A stretch of DNA of 44,214 nucleotides from Gammaproteobacteria bacterium Ga0074134. GTDB taxonomy: Bacteria > Pseudomonadota > Gammaproteobacteria > Ga0077554 > Ga007554. The position numbers and the translations under genes are program-made. Shown here piece after piece: positions 35,901-43,572 of the stretch. Under the pieces are notes generated by a model that did not search any database, was not told the origin of the DNA, and saw only the letters and a list, made by a program, of their open reading frames with translations. The DNA lies in the NCBI GenBank assembly GCA_001464965.1, contig LNEJ01000031.1, forward strand, positions 1 to 44,214, read 5' to 3'. Numbering within the stretch: the first letter of the stretch is position 1; every line of letters begins with the position of its first letter.

Positions 35901-38255
35901 CTGTTGCAACGCTGGATGGATAAGCCGGACGTGCTCGAGCCGGTGGCAAGATTGGAACGCGAACTGCATACCTTCAAAGGCGGTGCGCGCATGGCGGGAA
36001 TCAGCGCCATGGGTGACCTCAGCCATAGCTTCGAATCTTTGTTGAGCGCCATCGTGGCCGGTGACGTTGCCGCCACCGATGAGATTTTCCAAATATTTCA
36101 ACAGGCCCATGATCAGTTGCAAGCGATGCTGGAGCCGGTATTGTTGCACTTGCCGGTTGACCCTGCTCCGGAGCTGATCGCCAGGATGGAAGCGCTAGCC
36201 AGGCATGAGAATATTGAGTCAGAGCAGCCGCTTGATATGCCGCTTGTGGAGGAGGCGAGTCATGCCCTGCCGCCTGCTATGGATGCAGTAGAGACTCCCG
36301 CCTCGATAACACCCGAATCATCCTTGGGTGACAGCGTTGCCGCGCCGGAGGCTGCTCCAGAACCGGCATGGCTGATCCCTAAGCCATCCACTGAACAAAT
36401 CCGCGTGCGCTCCGATCTGCTGGACAACCTGGTGAATCAGGCCGGAGAGCTGAGTATCTCCCGTTCTCGTCTGGAGCAACAAATTAATGGCTTCCACACA
36501 GGTTTGACGGAAATGAAGCAAACGGTAGTCCGTTTGCGTGATCAGTTGCGCAAGCTGGATATGGAAACCGAGGCGCAAATTCTGTTCCGTCATCAGGAAG
36601 CAGGACTGCAAGGCCAGGATTTTGATCCGCTGGAGTTTGATCGCTTCTCGATGTTACAGCAACTTTCGCGCAGCATGATGGAGTCAACCGCCGATCTTGC
36701 CAGCATTCAGGATCAACTGGAAAAACAGGCTGGCGACTCGGAAACCGTGCTGCTGCAACAGGCGCGCCTCAACACCGAGTTGCAGGAAGGCATGATGCGC
36801 ACCCGCATGCTGCCTTTCGCGGGTATGGCGTCACGCCTGCGCCGGGTGGTGCGGCAAACAGCGCGGGAACTGGGTAAGCCGATTGAATTGAATGTCGCGG
36901 GTGAAGACCTGGAAATGGATCGCACCGTGCTTGATAGAATGGCGGGTCCCCTGGAACACATGATACGCAATGCCGTTGATCACGGCATTGAAGACGCAGC
37001 CACCCGGCGCGCGCAGGGCAAGCCCGAAATGGGCGTGATCACCTTGCAACTTGCCAAGGAAGGTACGGAAATGGTGCTGAGGCTGGCGGACGACGGGCGA
37101 GGCCTGGATCTGGCGGCAATCCGCCGCAAAGCCATTGAGCGTGGCCTGCTGGGTGAAAACACCGTGATTGATGACTACAACCTGATGCAGTTCGTATTAG
37201 AGTCGGGGTTCAGCACCGCCGCGCAAATTACGCAGATTTCCGGGCGCGGTGTGGGTATGGATGTGGTTAATAACGAGATCAAGCAGCTCGGCGGAAGTCT
37301 GCAGATCGAATCTGCCACGGGCAGTGGAAGCCGGTTCACGGTGCGCTTGCCGGTGGCATTGTCCATCACCCAGGCGCTGATCGTCGGGGCAGGTGCGCAG
37401 ATGTATGCCATCCCTCATTCCAGCATCGATGGCGTAATGCGAGTCAGCTACGAAACGCTCGTGCAGGCGTACGAGGGTGGCGCTTCTACATTTGAATACG
37501 GCGGCGCTCATTACCCGTTACAATCATTGAGCGGGCTGTTGAACGGTGGCGTGTCTCCCCTTCCTGAAAAAGAGGCGCGCCATCTATTGTTGATGGTGCA
37601 CGGTAGTGGCCAGCGAGCGGCGCTGTGGGTGAGTTCGGTCATGGAAAACCGTGAGATCGTGGTCAAATCCTTGGGACCTCAGTTGAGCGCGGTGCGCGGC
37701 ATCATGGGCGCCACTATCATGGGTGATGGTGGCGTGGTATTGATTCTCGATATCCCCGTATTGCTGCGCCTGGGCTTGATTGCGGAACAGTCACAGGGGC
37801 TGGCGCCAGAACCGCAGATTGCGGCGCAAGACGTCGCGCGGCCATCGGGCAGCGGGATGATCAATGTCATGGTGGTGGACGATTCAATTACCGTACGCAA
37901 GGTTACTTCGCGCCTGCTGGAGCGCAACCAGATGCGGGTATTCACCGCCAAGGACGGGGTGGACGCACTGGAAACTCTACAGCACCAGATCCCCGATGTC
38001 ATGCTGCTGGATATCGAAATGCCGCGCATGGATGGGTATGAGCTGGCATCGGTGATGCGTAATGACGAACGCCTCAAACACATCCCCATTATCATGATCA
38101 CCTCGCGCACTGGCGAAAAGCATCGCGAACACGCCCGGCGCATCGGCGTTAACGAATATCTGGGCAAACCCTATCATGAGGATGAATTGCTCGATCATAT
38201 TCGCGCACTGGCCAGCGGCCAGGCGGCGAATAATGACTTGAGCATGGCAGTCTAA
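32982..38255 (+). CDS. chpA: ChpA/PilL hybrid chemosensory histidine kinase
   Basis: ChpA is the CheA-type kinase of the twitching chemosensory system. The 1757-residue protein has an N-terminal FimL-like or degenerate Hpt region (about 1-640), three canonical Hpt domains with phospho-acceptor histidines His681 (SFHTLKGSG), His841 (NLHTLQGSA) and His996 (ELHTFKGGA), a dimerisation domain, a GHKL ATPase (HMIRNAVDHG, DDGRGLD, GRGVGMDVV, GSGSRFTVRLP), a CheW-like domain and a C-terminal receiver with Asp1677 (LLDIEMPRMDGYE). It is shorter than Pseudomonas ChpA, which has more Hpt-type domains. ATG 32982 follows AAGGTGAG; an upstream in-frame extension would be translated from the palindromic repeat and is rejected. 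Confidence 0.93.
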   Translation: MISAEHMDYGALKWVKGEIEVNLQQAQRALGVFREHPAEAAQIDLCITLLHQVRGALQMLDLTEAFALAREMEQAVRVLAKDEGRRKGWVYDTLMRAMSELPSYLTGLQEAQTDRPQPFLPLINDLRVATGASVLSESMVFGLAVIPAISPHSPGMQDELERNVKVLAHQLRPVYQAGLLVWYRDAGNKTALRRLLQVAVQLQQVCPEEGLWRVSTALLERLLAGTLESNNAIKLLLGQVERQIGRVMAAGSEELRDHPPADLIKNLLYYIAYADTHSEQAGVMAVSAGADMPQHICSGVDAVNPGLLDIAADAVKDELAWAKTKLDGFARAGGRHTLQELRVIAGVLARVSNTLDMLGRWELRQRVRQQTGVLDAMLEGGAILNDPRFLEVANALLYVESLLRDVQMPDTAASESKPADNPEAVKAGTVEYHDLCRAVIREIMVDMGKVKDDIIALAKASGQHELISAAPAVLHRIIGSLKMLSLNRPEDLLKAAYHYIRRELMERKITPSLEALDTLADMLTSIEFYLDTLAESQMNLDSLLDLADGNAITLGYPVETVDDYPLDAVIGSAVSGEPAVVEATPLLITGAEILIPPPVSDRIVLSMDSASLAEDIAVAEVVEAAPVLPAALTQEEDAAEVMEIFVEEANEELAAIAQHYPLWRQDTSNHEALKSIRRSFHTLKGSGRLVGANVIGEVAWAIEHLLNKVLDGEVPVTLPVFDVVEHAQAVMPVLLRQFQHVKKNMDIGSDIQSFIDQVQAAALPTPILGEHVNGVPDTVEVQHEAAVAVSPMEQEPVIDPVLLEIFRVESKGRLEEVRRFIDTCGSAKKGQVTESLMRNLHTLQGSAHMAGFNDIGDLGGLFEKLVNTIYRNHGEVAEAELLALSDFSGVFHEMLHLENPLAQSPRKTAALEKISFLTRRAQHLLDVAAMEPSASVEIEASDVLDDEASVCDSDEVRDVFLEEATEILGNTESLLQRWMDKPDVLEPVARLERELHTFKGGARMAGISAMGDLSHSFESLLSAIVAGDVAATDEIFQIFQQAHDQLQAMLEPVLLHLPVDPAPELIARMEALARHENIESEQPLDMPLVEEASHALPPAMDAVETPASITPESSLGDSVAAPEAAPEPAWLIPKPSTEQIRVRSDLLDNLVNQAGELSISRSRLEQQINGFHTGLTEMKQTVVRLRDQLRKLDMETEAQILFRHQEAGLQGQDFDPLEFDRFSMLQQLSRSMMESTADLASIQDQLEKQAGDSETVLLQQARLNTELQEGMMRTRMLPFAGMASRLRRVVRQTARELGKPIELNVAGEDLEMDRTVLDRMAGPLEHMIRNAVDHGIEDAATRRAQGKPEMGVITLQLAKEGTEMVLRLADDGRGLDLAAIRRKAIERGLLGENTVIDDYNLMQFVLESGFSTAAQITQISGRGVGMDVVNNEIKQLGGSLQIESATGSGSRFTVRLPVALSITQALIVGAGAQMYAIPHSSIDGVMRVSYETLVQAYEGGASTFEYGGAHYPLQSLSGLLNGGVSPLPEKEARHLLLMVHGSGQRAALWVSSVMENREIVVKSLGPQLSAVRGIMGATIMGDGGVVLILDIPVLLRLGLIAEQSQGLAPEPQIAAQDVARPSGSGMINVMVVDDSITVRKVTSRLLERNQMRVFTAKDGVDALETLQHQIPDVMLLDIEMPRMDGYELASVMRNDERLKHIPIIMITSRTGEKHREHARRIGVNEYLGKPYHEDELLDHIRALASGQAANNDLSMAV

Positions 38256-38276
38256 AGAATCAAAAGGAGAGGACAG

Positions 38277-38747
38277 ATGGCTACAACATTGAGCATGATT
38301 CACAGCCTGCTGTTGCCGGTGCATGGAAAAATGCTGCTACCGCACGCCACGGTTGCGGAAGTCGTTCCCTATAGCGCCGCTGAGCCGGTGCCGCATGCTC
38401 CATTCTGGCTGGCAGGTATGCTGTCCTGGCGGGGAGCGCGCATTCCCCTGGTGTTTTTTGAGGGGGCTTGCGGAGACTCCTTGCCCGTCTCCGAGCCTGC
38501 TCAGCAAAAGATAGTAGTGTTGAAAACCTTGGGGGAGGATCCTGATCTGCCTTTCATCGCCCTGGTGATGCAAGGCCTGCCGCGCGCCATCAAGGTAGAC
38601 GCGGACGCCTTGAGCGCCGAGGCCGATGAGTCATCCACCCCGCTGATCCTGAAACATACCCATATCAACGGACAAGCCGTTTACCTCCCCAACCTTGATG
38701 CCCTGGAAGACGCAATTAAAGCTGCGCTGCAGGTGGTCAATAATTAG
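38277..38747 (+). CDS. chpC: CheW-like protein ChpC
   Basis: The 156-residue protein is a single CheW-type domain with LLLPVHGKMLLPHATVAEVVPY and WRGARIPLVFFE. Its position directly after chpA matches ChpC, a second adaptor of the Pil-Chp system. AAAGGAGAGGACAG gives a strong ribosome site before the ATG at 38277. No pilK (methyltransferase) or chpB (methylesterase) gene is found between pilJ and here or after it, so the local operon lacks the receptor-methylation pair. Confidence 0.85.
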   Translation: MATTLSMIHSLLLPVHGKMLLPHATVAEVVPYSAAEPVPHAPFWLAGMLSWRGARIPLVFFEGACGDSLPVSEPAQQKIVVLKTLGEDPDLPFIALVMQGLPRAIKVDADALSAEADESSTPLILKHTHINGQAVYLPNLDALEDAIKAALQVVNN

Positions 38748-38772
38748 CGATACTGCACGAGTATGTAGTAAA

Positions 38773-38800
38773 ATTCTGCTTTTGACACACAAAGCAGAAT
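38773..38800. other. Perfect 10-bp hairpin immediately before prfB
   Basis: ATTCTGCTTT and AAAGCAGAAT form a perfect stem with an 8-base loop, ending four bases before the prfB ATG. No Shine-Dalgarno sequence is visible outside it. It could be the operon terminator after chpC, or a structure affecting prfB translation. Confidence 0.6.
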
Positions 38801-38804
38801 ATCC

Positions 38805-39903
38805 ATGCTCGAAATCAATCCGGTCGTTAAGCACATCAAAGATATGCAGGGGCGTTCCGATGCCCTGAGGGGGTATCTTTGACTATGATGTCAAGAAAGA
38901 ACGCCTGACCGAGGTCGAGCGCGAGCTCGAAAATCCCGCCATCTGGAACAACCCCGAACGCGCCCAGGAACTGGGGCGTGAGCGTGTCCAATTGCTTCAG
39001 ATCGTCGATACGCTGAATGACCTGGGTGAAAACCTGGCGGACGCGCAGGCACTGGTCGAGATGGCTGGCGAAGAGGACGATCAGGCCACGGTCGATGCGG
39101 TGATTGCCGATCTCGGCAAGTTGGAAACCAAGCTCGCCGACCTGGAATTCCGCCGCATGTTTTCCGGCGAGATGGATCACAATAATGCCTTTCTCGAAAT
39201 CCAGTCCGGCTCCGGCGGCACCGAGGCGCAGGACTGGGCCAACATGCTGCTGCGCATGTATTTGCGCTGGGGCGAGCGGCGTGGTTTTACCACCGAACTG
39301 ATTGAAGTGTCGCCCGCCGAAGTCGCGGGCATCAAGAGCGCTACGATCCGCTTTGAGGGTGAGTACGCCTACGGCTGGCTGCGCACCGAAACCGGCGTGC
39401 ACCGCTTGGTGCGCAAATCGCCGTTTGACTCTGGCAACCGCCGCCATACGTCGTTCGCTTCGGTGTTTGTCTCGCCCGAGGTTGATGACAGCATCGAGAT
39501 CGACATCAATCCAGCCGATCTCAAGGTCGATACCTACCGTGCCAGTGGTGCGGGCGGGCAGCACGTCAACCGCACCGAATCCGCGATCCGTATCACGCAC
39601 ATGCCTAGCGGCATTGTCGTGGCATGCCAGAGTGACCGTTCCCAGCACAAGAATCGTTCCACCGCCATGAAGCAATTGCAGGCCAAGCTGTATGAGATGG
39701 AGATGCAAAAGCGCCGCGTCACCCAGCAGGTGCTGGAGGATAGCAAATCTGATATCGGCTGGGGCAGCCAGATTCGCTCCTACGTGCTCGACCAGTCGCG
39801 CATCAAGGATTTGCGCACCGGCGTCGAAACCGGCAATACCCAGGCAGTGCTGGATGGCGACCTGGACGATTTCATCGAGGCCAGTCTGAAGAGCGGGTTG
39901 TAA
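38805..39903 (+). CDS. prfB: Peptide chain release factor 2, programmed +1 frameshift
   Basis: RF2 ends translation at UGA and UAA. The first frame runs 38805-38879 (25 codons) and meets TGA at 38880-38882. The signal AGGGGGTATCTTTGAC at 38868-38883 has the internal Shine-Dalgarno AGGGGG, the CTT slip codon and the UGA stop, with the same layout as in Escherichia coli. After the +1 shift the second frame continues from GAC at 38881 to the stop at 39901-39903, giving 365 residues in total. The RF2 recognition motif SPF (RKSPFDSG) and the catalytic GGQ (SGAGGQHVN) are present. The frameshift makes synthesis self-regulating: low RF2 raises slippage. Confidence 0.97.
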
Positions 39904-39918
39904 AGTAAAAAAGTGCAG

Positions 39919-40007
39919 GGTGCGTCTCACGCACCGCCTTGTGAGAATTCAACATGACCTGCCTGAGCGTTAAAGAGACGCCTTGAACGTGGTGCGTGAG
40001 ACGCACC
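39919..40007. repeat. Pair of inverted 17-bp palindromes between prfB and lysS
   Basis: GGTGCGTCTCACGCACC at 39919-39935 and GGTGCGTGAGACGCACC at 39991-40007 are each near-perfect hairpins (7-bp stem, 3-base loop) and are exact reverse complements of each other. The pair can thus fold locally or as one long stem. This is a known style of environmental intergenic repeat; it may protect the prfB 3' end or partly terminate transcription. Confidence 0.75.
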
Positions 40008-40032
40008 TCAACTCGAAACTGGAATTGCAAGA

Positions 40033-41532
40033 ATGACTGACCAAGACCCAATACAAGACGAACATCAACTCATCGCAAACCGCCGCGCCAAGCTGGCAGC
40101 GTTGCGTGAAAGAGGTATTGCCTTCCCCACCGATTTTCGGCGCAACGTGGTGGCGGGCGAGCTGCACGCCAAGTATGGTGATAAGGACAATGAATTTTTT
40201 GAAGCGCAGCCGGTGCGCGTGAAAGTTGCCGGGCGCATGATGGCGAAGCGCCTCATGGGCAAGGCGAGCTTTACCCAGTTGCAGGACATGTCCGGCCGTA
40301 TCCAATTGTTTCTGCAGCGCGACACTCTGCCCGAAGGCGTATACGAAGAGTTCAAGGCATGGGATGTTGGCGATATCCTCGGCGCCGAGGGTGTGCTGTT
40401 CCGCACCAAGACGGGCGAGCTTTCCGTAAAGGTGGAAGAGATCCGCCTGCTGACCAAGGCGTTGCGTCCGCTGCCTGAGAAATTCCACGGCCTGGCCGAT
40501 CAGGAGACCCGTTACCGTCAGCGTTACCTCGACCTGATCGCCAACGAGGTGACGCGCAACACCTTCCGCATGCGCACGGCGATAGTCGATTACATTCGCG
40601 GTTTTTTGAATCAGCGTGATTTTCTCGAAGTGGAAACGCCGATGATGCAGGTGATCCCCGGCGGCGCCACGGCGCGGCCCTTTACTACCCATCATCACGC
40701 GCTGGACATGCAGTTGTTTTTGCGTATTGCGCCGGAGCTATACCTGAAGCGCCTGGTGGTCGGCGGCTTCGAGAAGGTCTATGAGATCAACCGCAATTTC
40801 CGCAACGAAGGCCTGTCCACGCGCCATAATCCTGAATTCACCATGCTGGAATTTTATGAGGCCTATGCGGATTACCGTGACTTGATGGACCTTACCGAAG
40901 AGCTGCTGCGTGGCATGGCGCAAGCACTGCTGGGCACGGCAACGATCACCTATCAGGGAGAGCAATACGAGTTCGGCAAGCCGTTTGCGCGCATGACCTT
41001 GAAGGAATCCATCCTGCATTTCAATCCGGAGATCACGCCATCAGCGCTGGAAGACCTGGCTGCGGCCCGCGCCGTGGCGCATGGGCTCAAAATCCCGCTC
41101 AAGGACAGCTATGGCCTGGGCAAGGTGCAGGTGGAGATCTTTGAAAAGACCGTCGAACATCGCCTGAAAAATCCGACCTTCATCACCGCCTATCCCACAG
41201 AGGTTTCGCCGCTAGCGCGCCGCAACGATGATGACCCGTCCATCACCGACCGCTTCGAATTCTTCGTCGGCGGGCGCGAGATCGCCAATGGTTTTTCGGA
41301 GCTGAACGACGCCGAAGACCAGGCTGAACGTTTTCGCAAGCAGGTGCAGGAAAAAGATGCGGGCGATGAAGAGGCCATGCATTTCGACGCCGACTATATC
41401 TGCGCCCTGGAACACGGCATGCCACCCACGGCAGGTGAAGGCATCGGCATTGATAGATTGACCATGCTGTTTACCGACGCACCGTCAATCCGCGACGTGC
41501 TGCTGTTTCCGCATATGCGGCCGGAGGCTTAA
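40033..41532 (+). CDS. lysS: Lysyl-tRNA synthetase, class II
   Basis: LysS charges tRNA-Lys. The 499-residue enzyme has an N-terminal OB-fold anticodon domain (about 60-145, [20 protein letters not shown]) and a class II catalytic core: motif 1 [10 protein letters not shown], motif 2 [20 protein letters not shown], and motif 3 [14 protein letters not shown]. The product is full length. It follows prfB, as is common in proteobacteria. Its 3' end overlaps the convergent outer-membrane protein gene by 4 bases. Confidence 0.97.
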   Translation: MTDQDPIQDEHQLIANRRAKLAALRERGIAFPTDFRRNVVAGELHAKYGDKDNEFFEAQPVRVKVAGRMMAKRLMGKASFTQLQDMSGRIQLFLQRDTLPEGVYEEFKAWDVGDILGAEGVLFRTKTGELSVKVEEIRLLTKALRPLPEKFHGLADQETRYRQRYLDLIANEVTRNTFRMRTAIVDYIRGFLNQRDFLEVETPMMQVIPGGATARPFTTHHHALDMQLFLRIAPELYLKRLVVGGFEKVYEINRNFRNEGLSTRHNPEFTMLEFYEAYADYRDLMDLTEELLRGMAQALLGTATITYQGEQYEFGKPFARMTLKESILHFNPEITPSALEDLAAARAVAHGLKIPLKDSYGLGKVQVEIFEKTVEHRLKNPTFITAYPTEVSPLARRNDDDPSITDRFEFFVGGREIANGFSELNDAEDQAERFRKQVQEKDAGDEEAMHFDADYICALEHGMPPTAGEGIGIDRLTMLFTDAPSIRDVLLFPHMRPEA

Positions 41533-42563
41533 AACCGATATGCCGCCTCTACCATCGCTGCCATCGACTCCCAGTTGACCTGATTGAGCCGTGTGCGACC
41601 TGTGGTGCCATCGGCGAAGAAGGTCACGTCCATGCCTGGATTGGTGGTCCATTTGCGGTGTTCCAGTGTGACGTTGAGTAGAAAATTTTTGGTAATGGAA
41701 TATGACCCGCCCAGTGATACGTTATAGCCATTACCGTTTGCGCTATGGGTGAAACTCACTGGATGAGCGAATTTGTCCCGCAAATTCCAGTTGGCGTTGG
41801 CGGAGTAATCCACCCAGTGGTATTCCATGCTTGCGATGACGGCCAGTTTCGGCCCGGCCTGCAGCCAGGCATCCATGCCCAGCCAGGGGCCTTTCCACTC
41901 GGTAGAGTAGCTGCTGTTCAGGCCAGCAAAAGGGCCGAGCGGCTGTGGATTGACCCACGGAGGGGCCAGGTCTGGTCTGGATACGGTCTGGAGCCCGTCG
42001 GTCATGGTCAAGTTTTGCTGGTGGAATGAATAGCCCACCAGCGGGGTGAGATTGATAAATTTGCCGACTGAACTATCGAATAGCCGGAAGGTGTGCCCCA
42101 CGCCCAGGCTTGCATCGCGCACATCACCGCCCGCATTGTTGTTGGAGCGGGAAAATTCAAGAGTGCGGTTGTCTCCCCAGTAGTCCGAATCCTGATTTTG
42201 GCCGCTGACGATTTTGCCGTAGCTTGCCGCCCCGCGCATTACCCAGTCGTCCTTGTAGGTTATTTTTCCGCCAGCCCGTAATTGGGCAATATCCAGGTTT
42301 TGCCAGCTAAGCTCAGACAGAATATTGGGGCTCGTTCCTGCTGATGTGCCGGCAATATTCCAATTGAGTCTGTCTTGGCGATAGCCCGTGCTCAACCCGC
42401 CTTCCATTTGTACGTTAGGGGATGCGTGTACCGCGGGTAGCGCGGCGGCGAGCCCTAAAAGCAGTGCGTATTGCAGTTCTTGTTTCATGGGTTCCGCTTG
42501 TGCTTGTGGCAGGGTGGCCGCGAATGCGGCAATGCATGCCGTTGTAAGGGAGTGAATTTTCAT
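41529..42563 (-). CDS. Outer-membrane beta-barrel protein
   Basis: The 344-residue product ends in the outer-membrane signature AAYRF and is rich in alternating aromatic and polar strands ([48 protein letters not shown]), so it is a beta-barrel, perhaps of 10-12 strands. It somewhat resembles outer-membrane proteins annotated as Protochlamydia type, but I do not identify a transport substrate. ATG 42563 has AGGAAC upstream and encodes a signal peptide [14 protein letters not shown]... ending AQAEP. A second in-frame ATG at 42488 starts another complete signal-like sequence ending VHASP, so the true start is ambiguous. Confidence 0.75.
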   Translation of the reverse strand: MKIHSLTTACIAAFAATLPQAQAEPMKQELQYALLLGLAAALPAVHASPNVQMEGGLSTGYRQDRLNWNIAGTSAGTSPNILSELSWQNLDIAQLRAGGKITYKDDWVMRGAASYGKIVSGQNQDSDYWGDNRTLEFSRSNNNAGGDVRDASLGVGHTFRLFDSSVGKFINLTPLVGYSFHQQNLTMTDGLQTVSRPDLAPPWVNPQPLGPFAGLNSSYSTEWKGPWLGMDAWLQAGPKLAVIASMEYHWVDYSANANWNLRDKFAHPVSFTHSANGNGYNVSLGGSYSITKNFLLNVTLEHRKWTTNPGMDVTFFADGTTGRTRLNQVNWESMAAMVEAAYRF

Positions 42564-42666
42564 GGTGCTGTTCCTGACGGGCCGTTTTCCTTTCTTCCTG
42601 CTAAAAACATCGGACATTCTGCCGATAGCTTTAGTTAGGGGCTCTAAGAGATGAAAGGAGGTGTTT

Positions 42667-43254
42667 ATGGCATCCCTGGTAATACACCCAACCGCTACAG
42701 CGCAGTGGCAAGCTCTGGTTCTTGAGGCCGAGTCCGCTGCGGATCGCCGGCTCGATGAGGAAACGGAAAGTTATCTGGTCTTTCTGCTGATGCGCTTCAT
42801 GAGTGAGGCGGGGGTGGCGAAGAAAGTTCTTGCGATGGATTATTTGCGCGCCATGAATGACATGGGTCGCGTCCGGCAGGGAAAGTTGCGAGATGTTGGT
42901 GATCTGTGTCTGATCCATGCCGGTCTGTTTCCGTTACAGGCGGAACGCCGCCGCGTTGCGGTGAGCTATTTCGTTGAGCTTGGGCGCAGCGCCTATTTGC
43001 AGCTTGCCGGGTATCTGCATAATAGCGCGTCGGATACCTATGTGCACCTTGCGCAGGATTTTATAGTATTAATGGATGTGCTGCAGAGCATGCGCACCCT
43101 TGGCGGTAATAGCGCCTCGCTTTTAAGCCCCTTGACCGCCTATGACCTGTGGAATGACACAGGTGCCCGCCATATTTACAGGTCCATGTGTGATGGCGCC
43201 AGCGCCTTGCCAGTAAAGACGGGCAGGCGCGGAGAAAAACAAAAGTCTCATTAA
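42667..43254 (+). CDS. Conserved helical protein of unknown function
   Basis: I do not recognise a family. The 195-residue protein is mostly alpha-helical with no signal peptide, although the central helix around YFVELGRSAYLQLAGYL is amphipathic. Visible features are an acidic region (LEAESAADRRLDEETESYL), an RQGKLRDVGDLCLIHAGLF segment and a long C-terminal helix (VHLAQDFIVLMDVLQSMRT). A strong ribosome site AAAGGAGGTG at 42654-42663 supports ATG 42667. It is transcribed toward glnA but is separated from it by the NtrC/sigma-54 region, so it is not in the glnA transcript from that promoter. Confidence 0.75.
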   Translation: MASLVIHPTATAQWQALVLEAESAADRRLDEETESYLVFLLMRFMSEAGVAKKVLAMDYLRAMNDMGRVRQGKLRDVGDLCLIHAGLFPLQAERRRVAVSYFVELGRSAYLQLAGYLHNSASDTYVHLAQDFIVLMDVLQSMRTLGGNSASLLSPLTAYDLWNDTGARHIYRSMCDGASALPVKTGRRGEKQKSH

Positions 43255-43390
43255 TCTCATCAAAACCCTTGCCAGCGGTACTCTCCAGAGGTAATCTTCG
43301 CCGATCCGGGAGTTCTGTTGGTGACGGCCCGTAATTTTTTATCAGTCGGCAGTACGCTTCAAGTCTTGCTATATAAAACCGCAATAGGGC

Positions 43391-43434
43391 GCACCAGAAT
43401 GGTGCTTTCTGCTTTATGCGCACACTAATGGTGC
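43391..43434. promoter_or_regulatory. Two NtrC-type binding sites upstream of glnA
   Basis: Site 1 is GCACCAGAATGGTGC at 43391-43405, a perfect 6-bp-arm palindrome and a close match to the NtrC consensus (TGCACYNNNNNGGTGCA). Site 2 is GCACACTAATGGTGC at 43420-43434, with one arm mismatch. Their centres are 29 bases apart, about three helical turns, and they lie about 126 and 97 bases before the predicted transcript start, much like the strong NtrC sites at Escherichia coli glnA. Confidence 0.85.
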
Positions 43435-43497
43435 GTATGACGGATTGCTTTTGACCGTTGCGGTTTTTAACGTGTTGAAATAACAGTTAATTTTTTA

Positions 43498-43513
43498 TGG
43501 CATGTTTCGTGCT
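43498..43513 (+). promoter_or_regulatory. Sigma-54 promoter of glnA
   Basis: TGGCATGTTTCGTGCT has the -24 GG and -12 GC elements with exactly 10 bases between GG (43499-43500) and GC (43511-43512). Transcription should start near 43524, about 50 bases before the glnA ATG. With the NtrC sites this indicates activation under nitrogen limitation. Confidence 0.88.
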
Positions 43514-43572
43514 ATTGTCGAGCTAGATTTGCTCACAACTAAACCCAGATTGCCCTTTGGAGGGGAGTTTAA

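Noticed and set aside
38992-39903. Annotating prfB as starting at an internal codon, or as a pseudogene because of the in-frame TGA
   Set aside because: The TGA lies in the conserved RF2 programmed frameshift signal; the two frames join to a full-length RF2.
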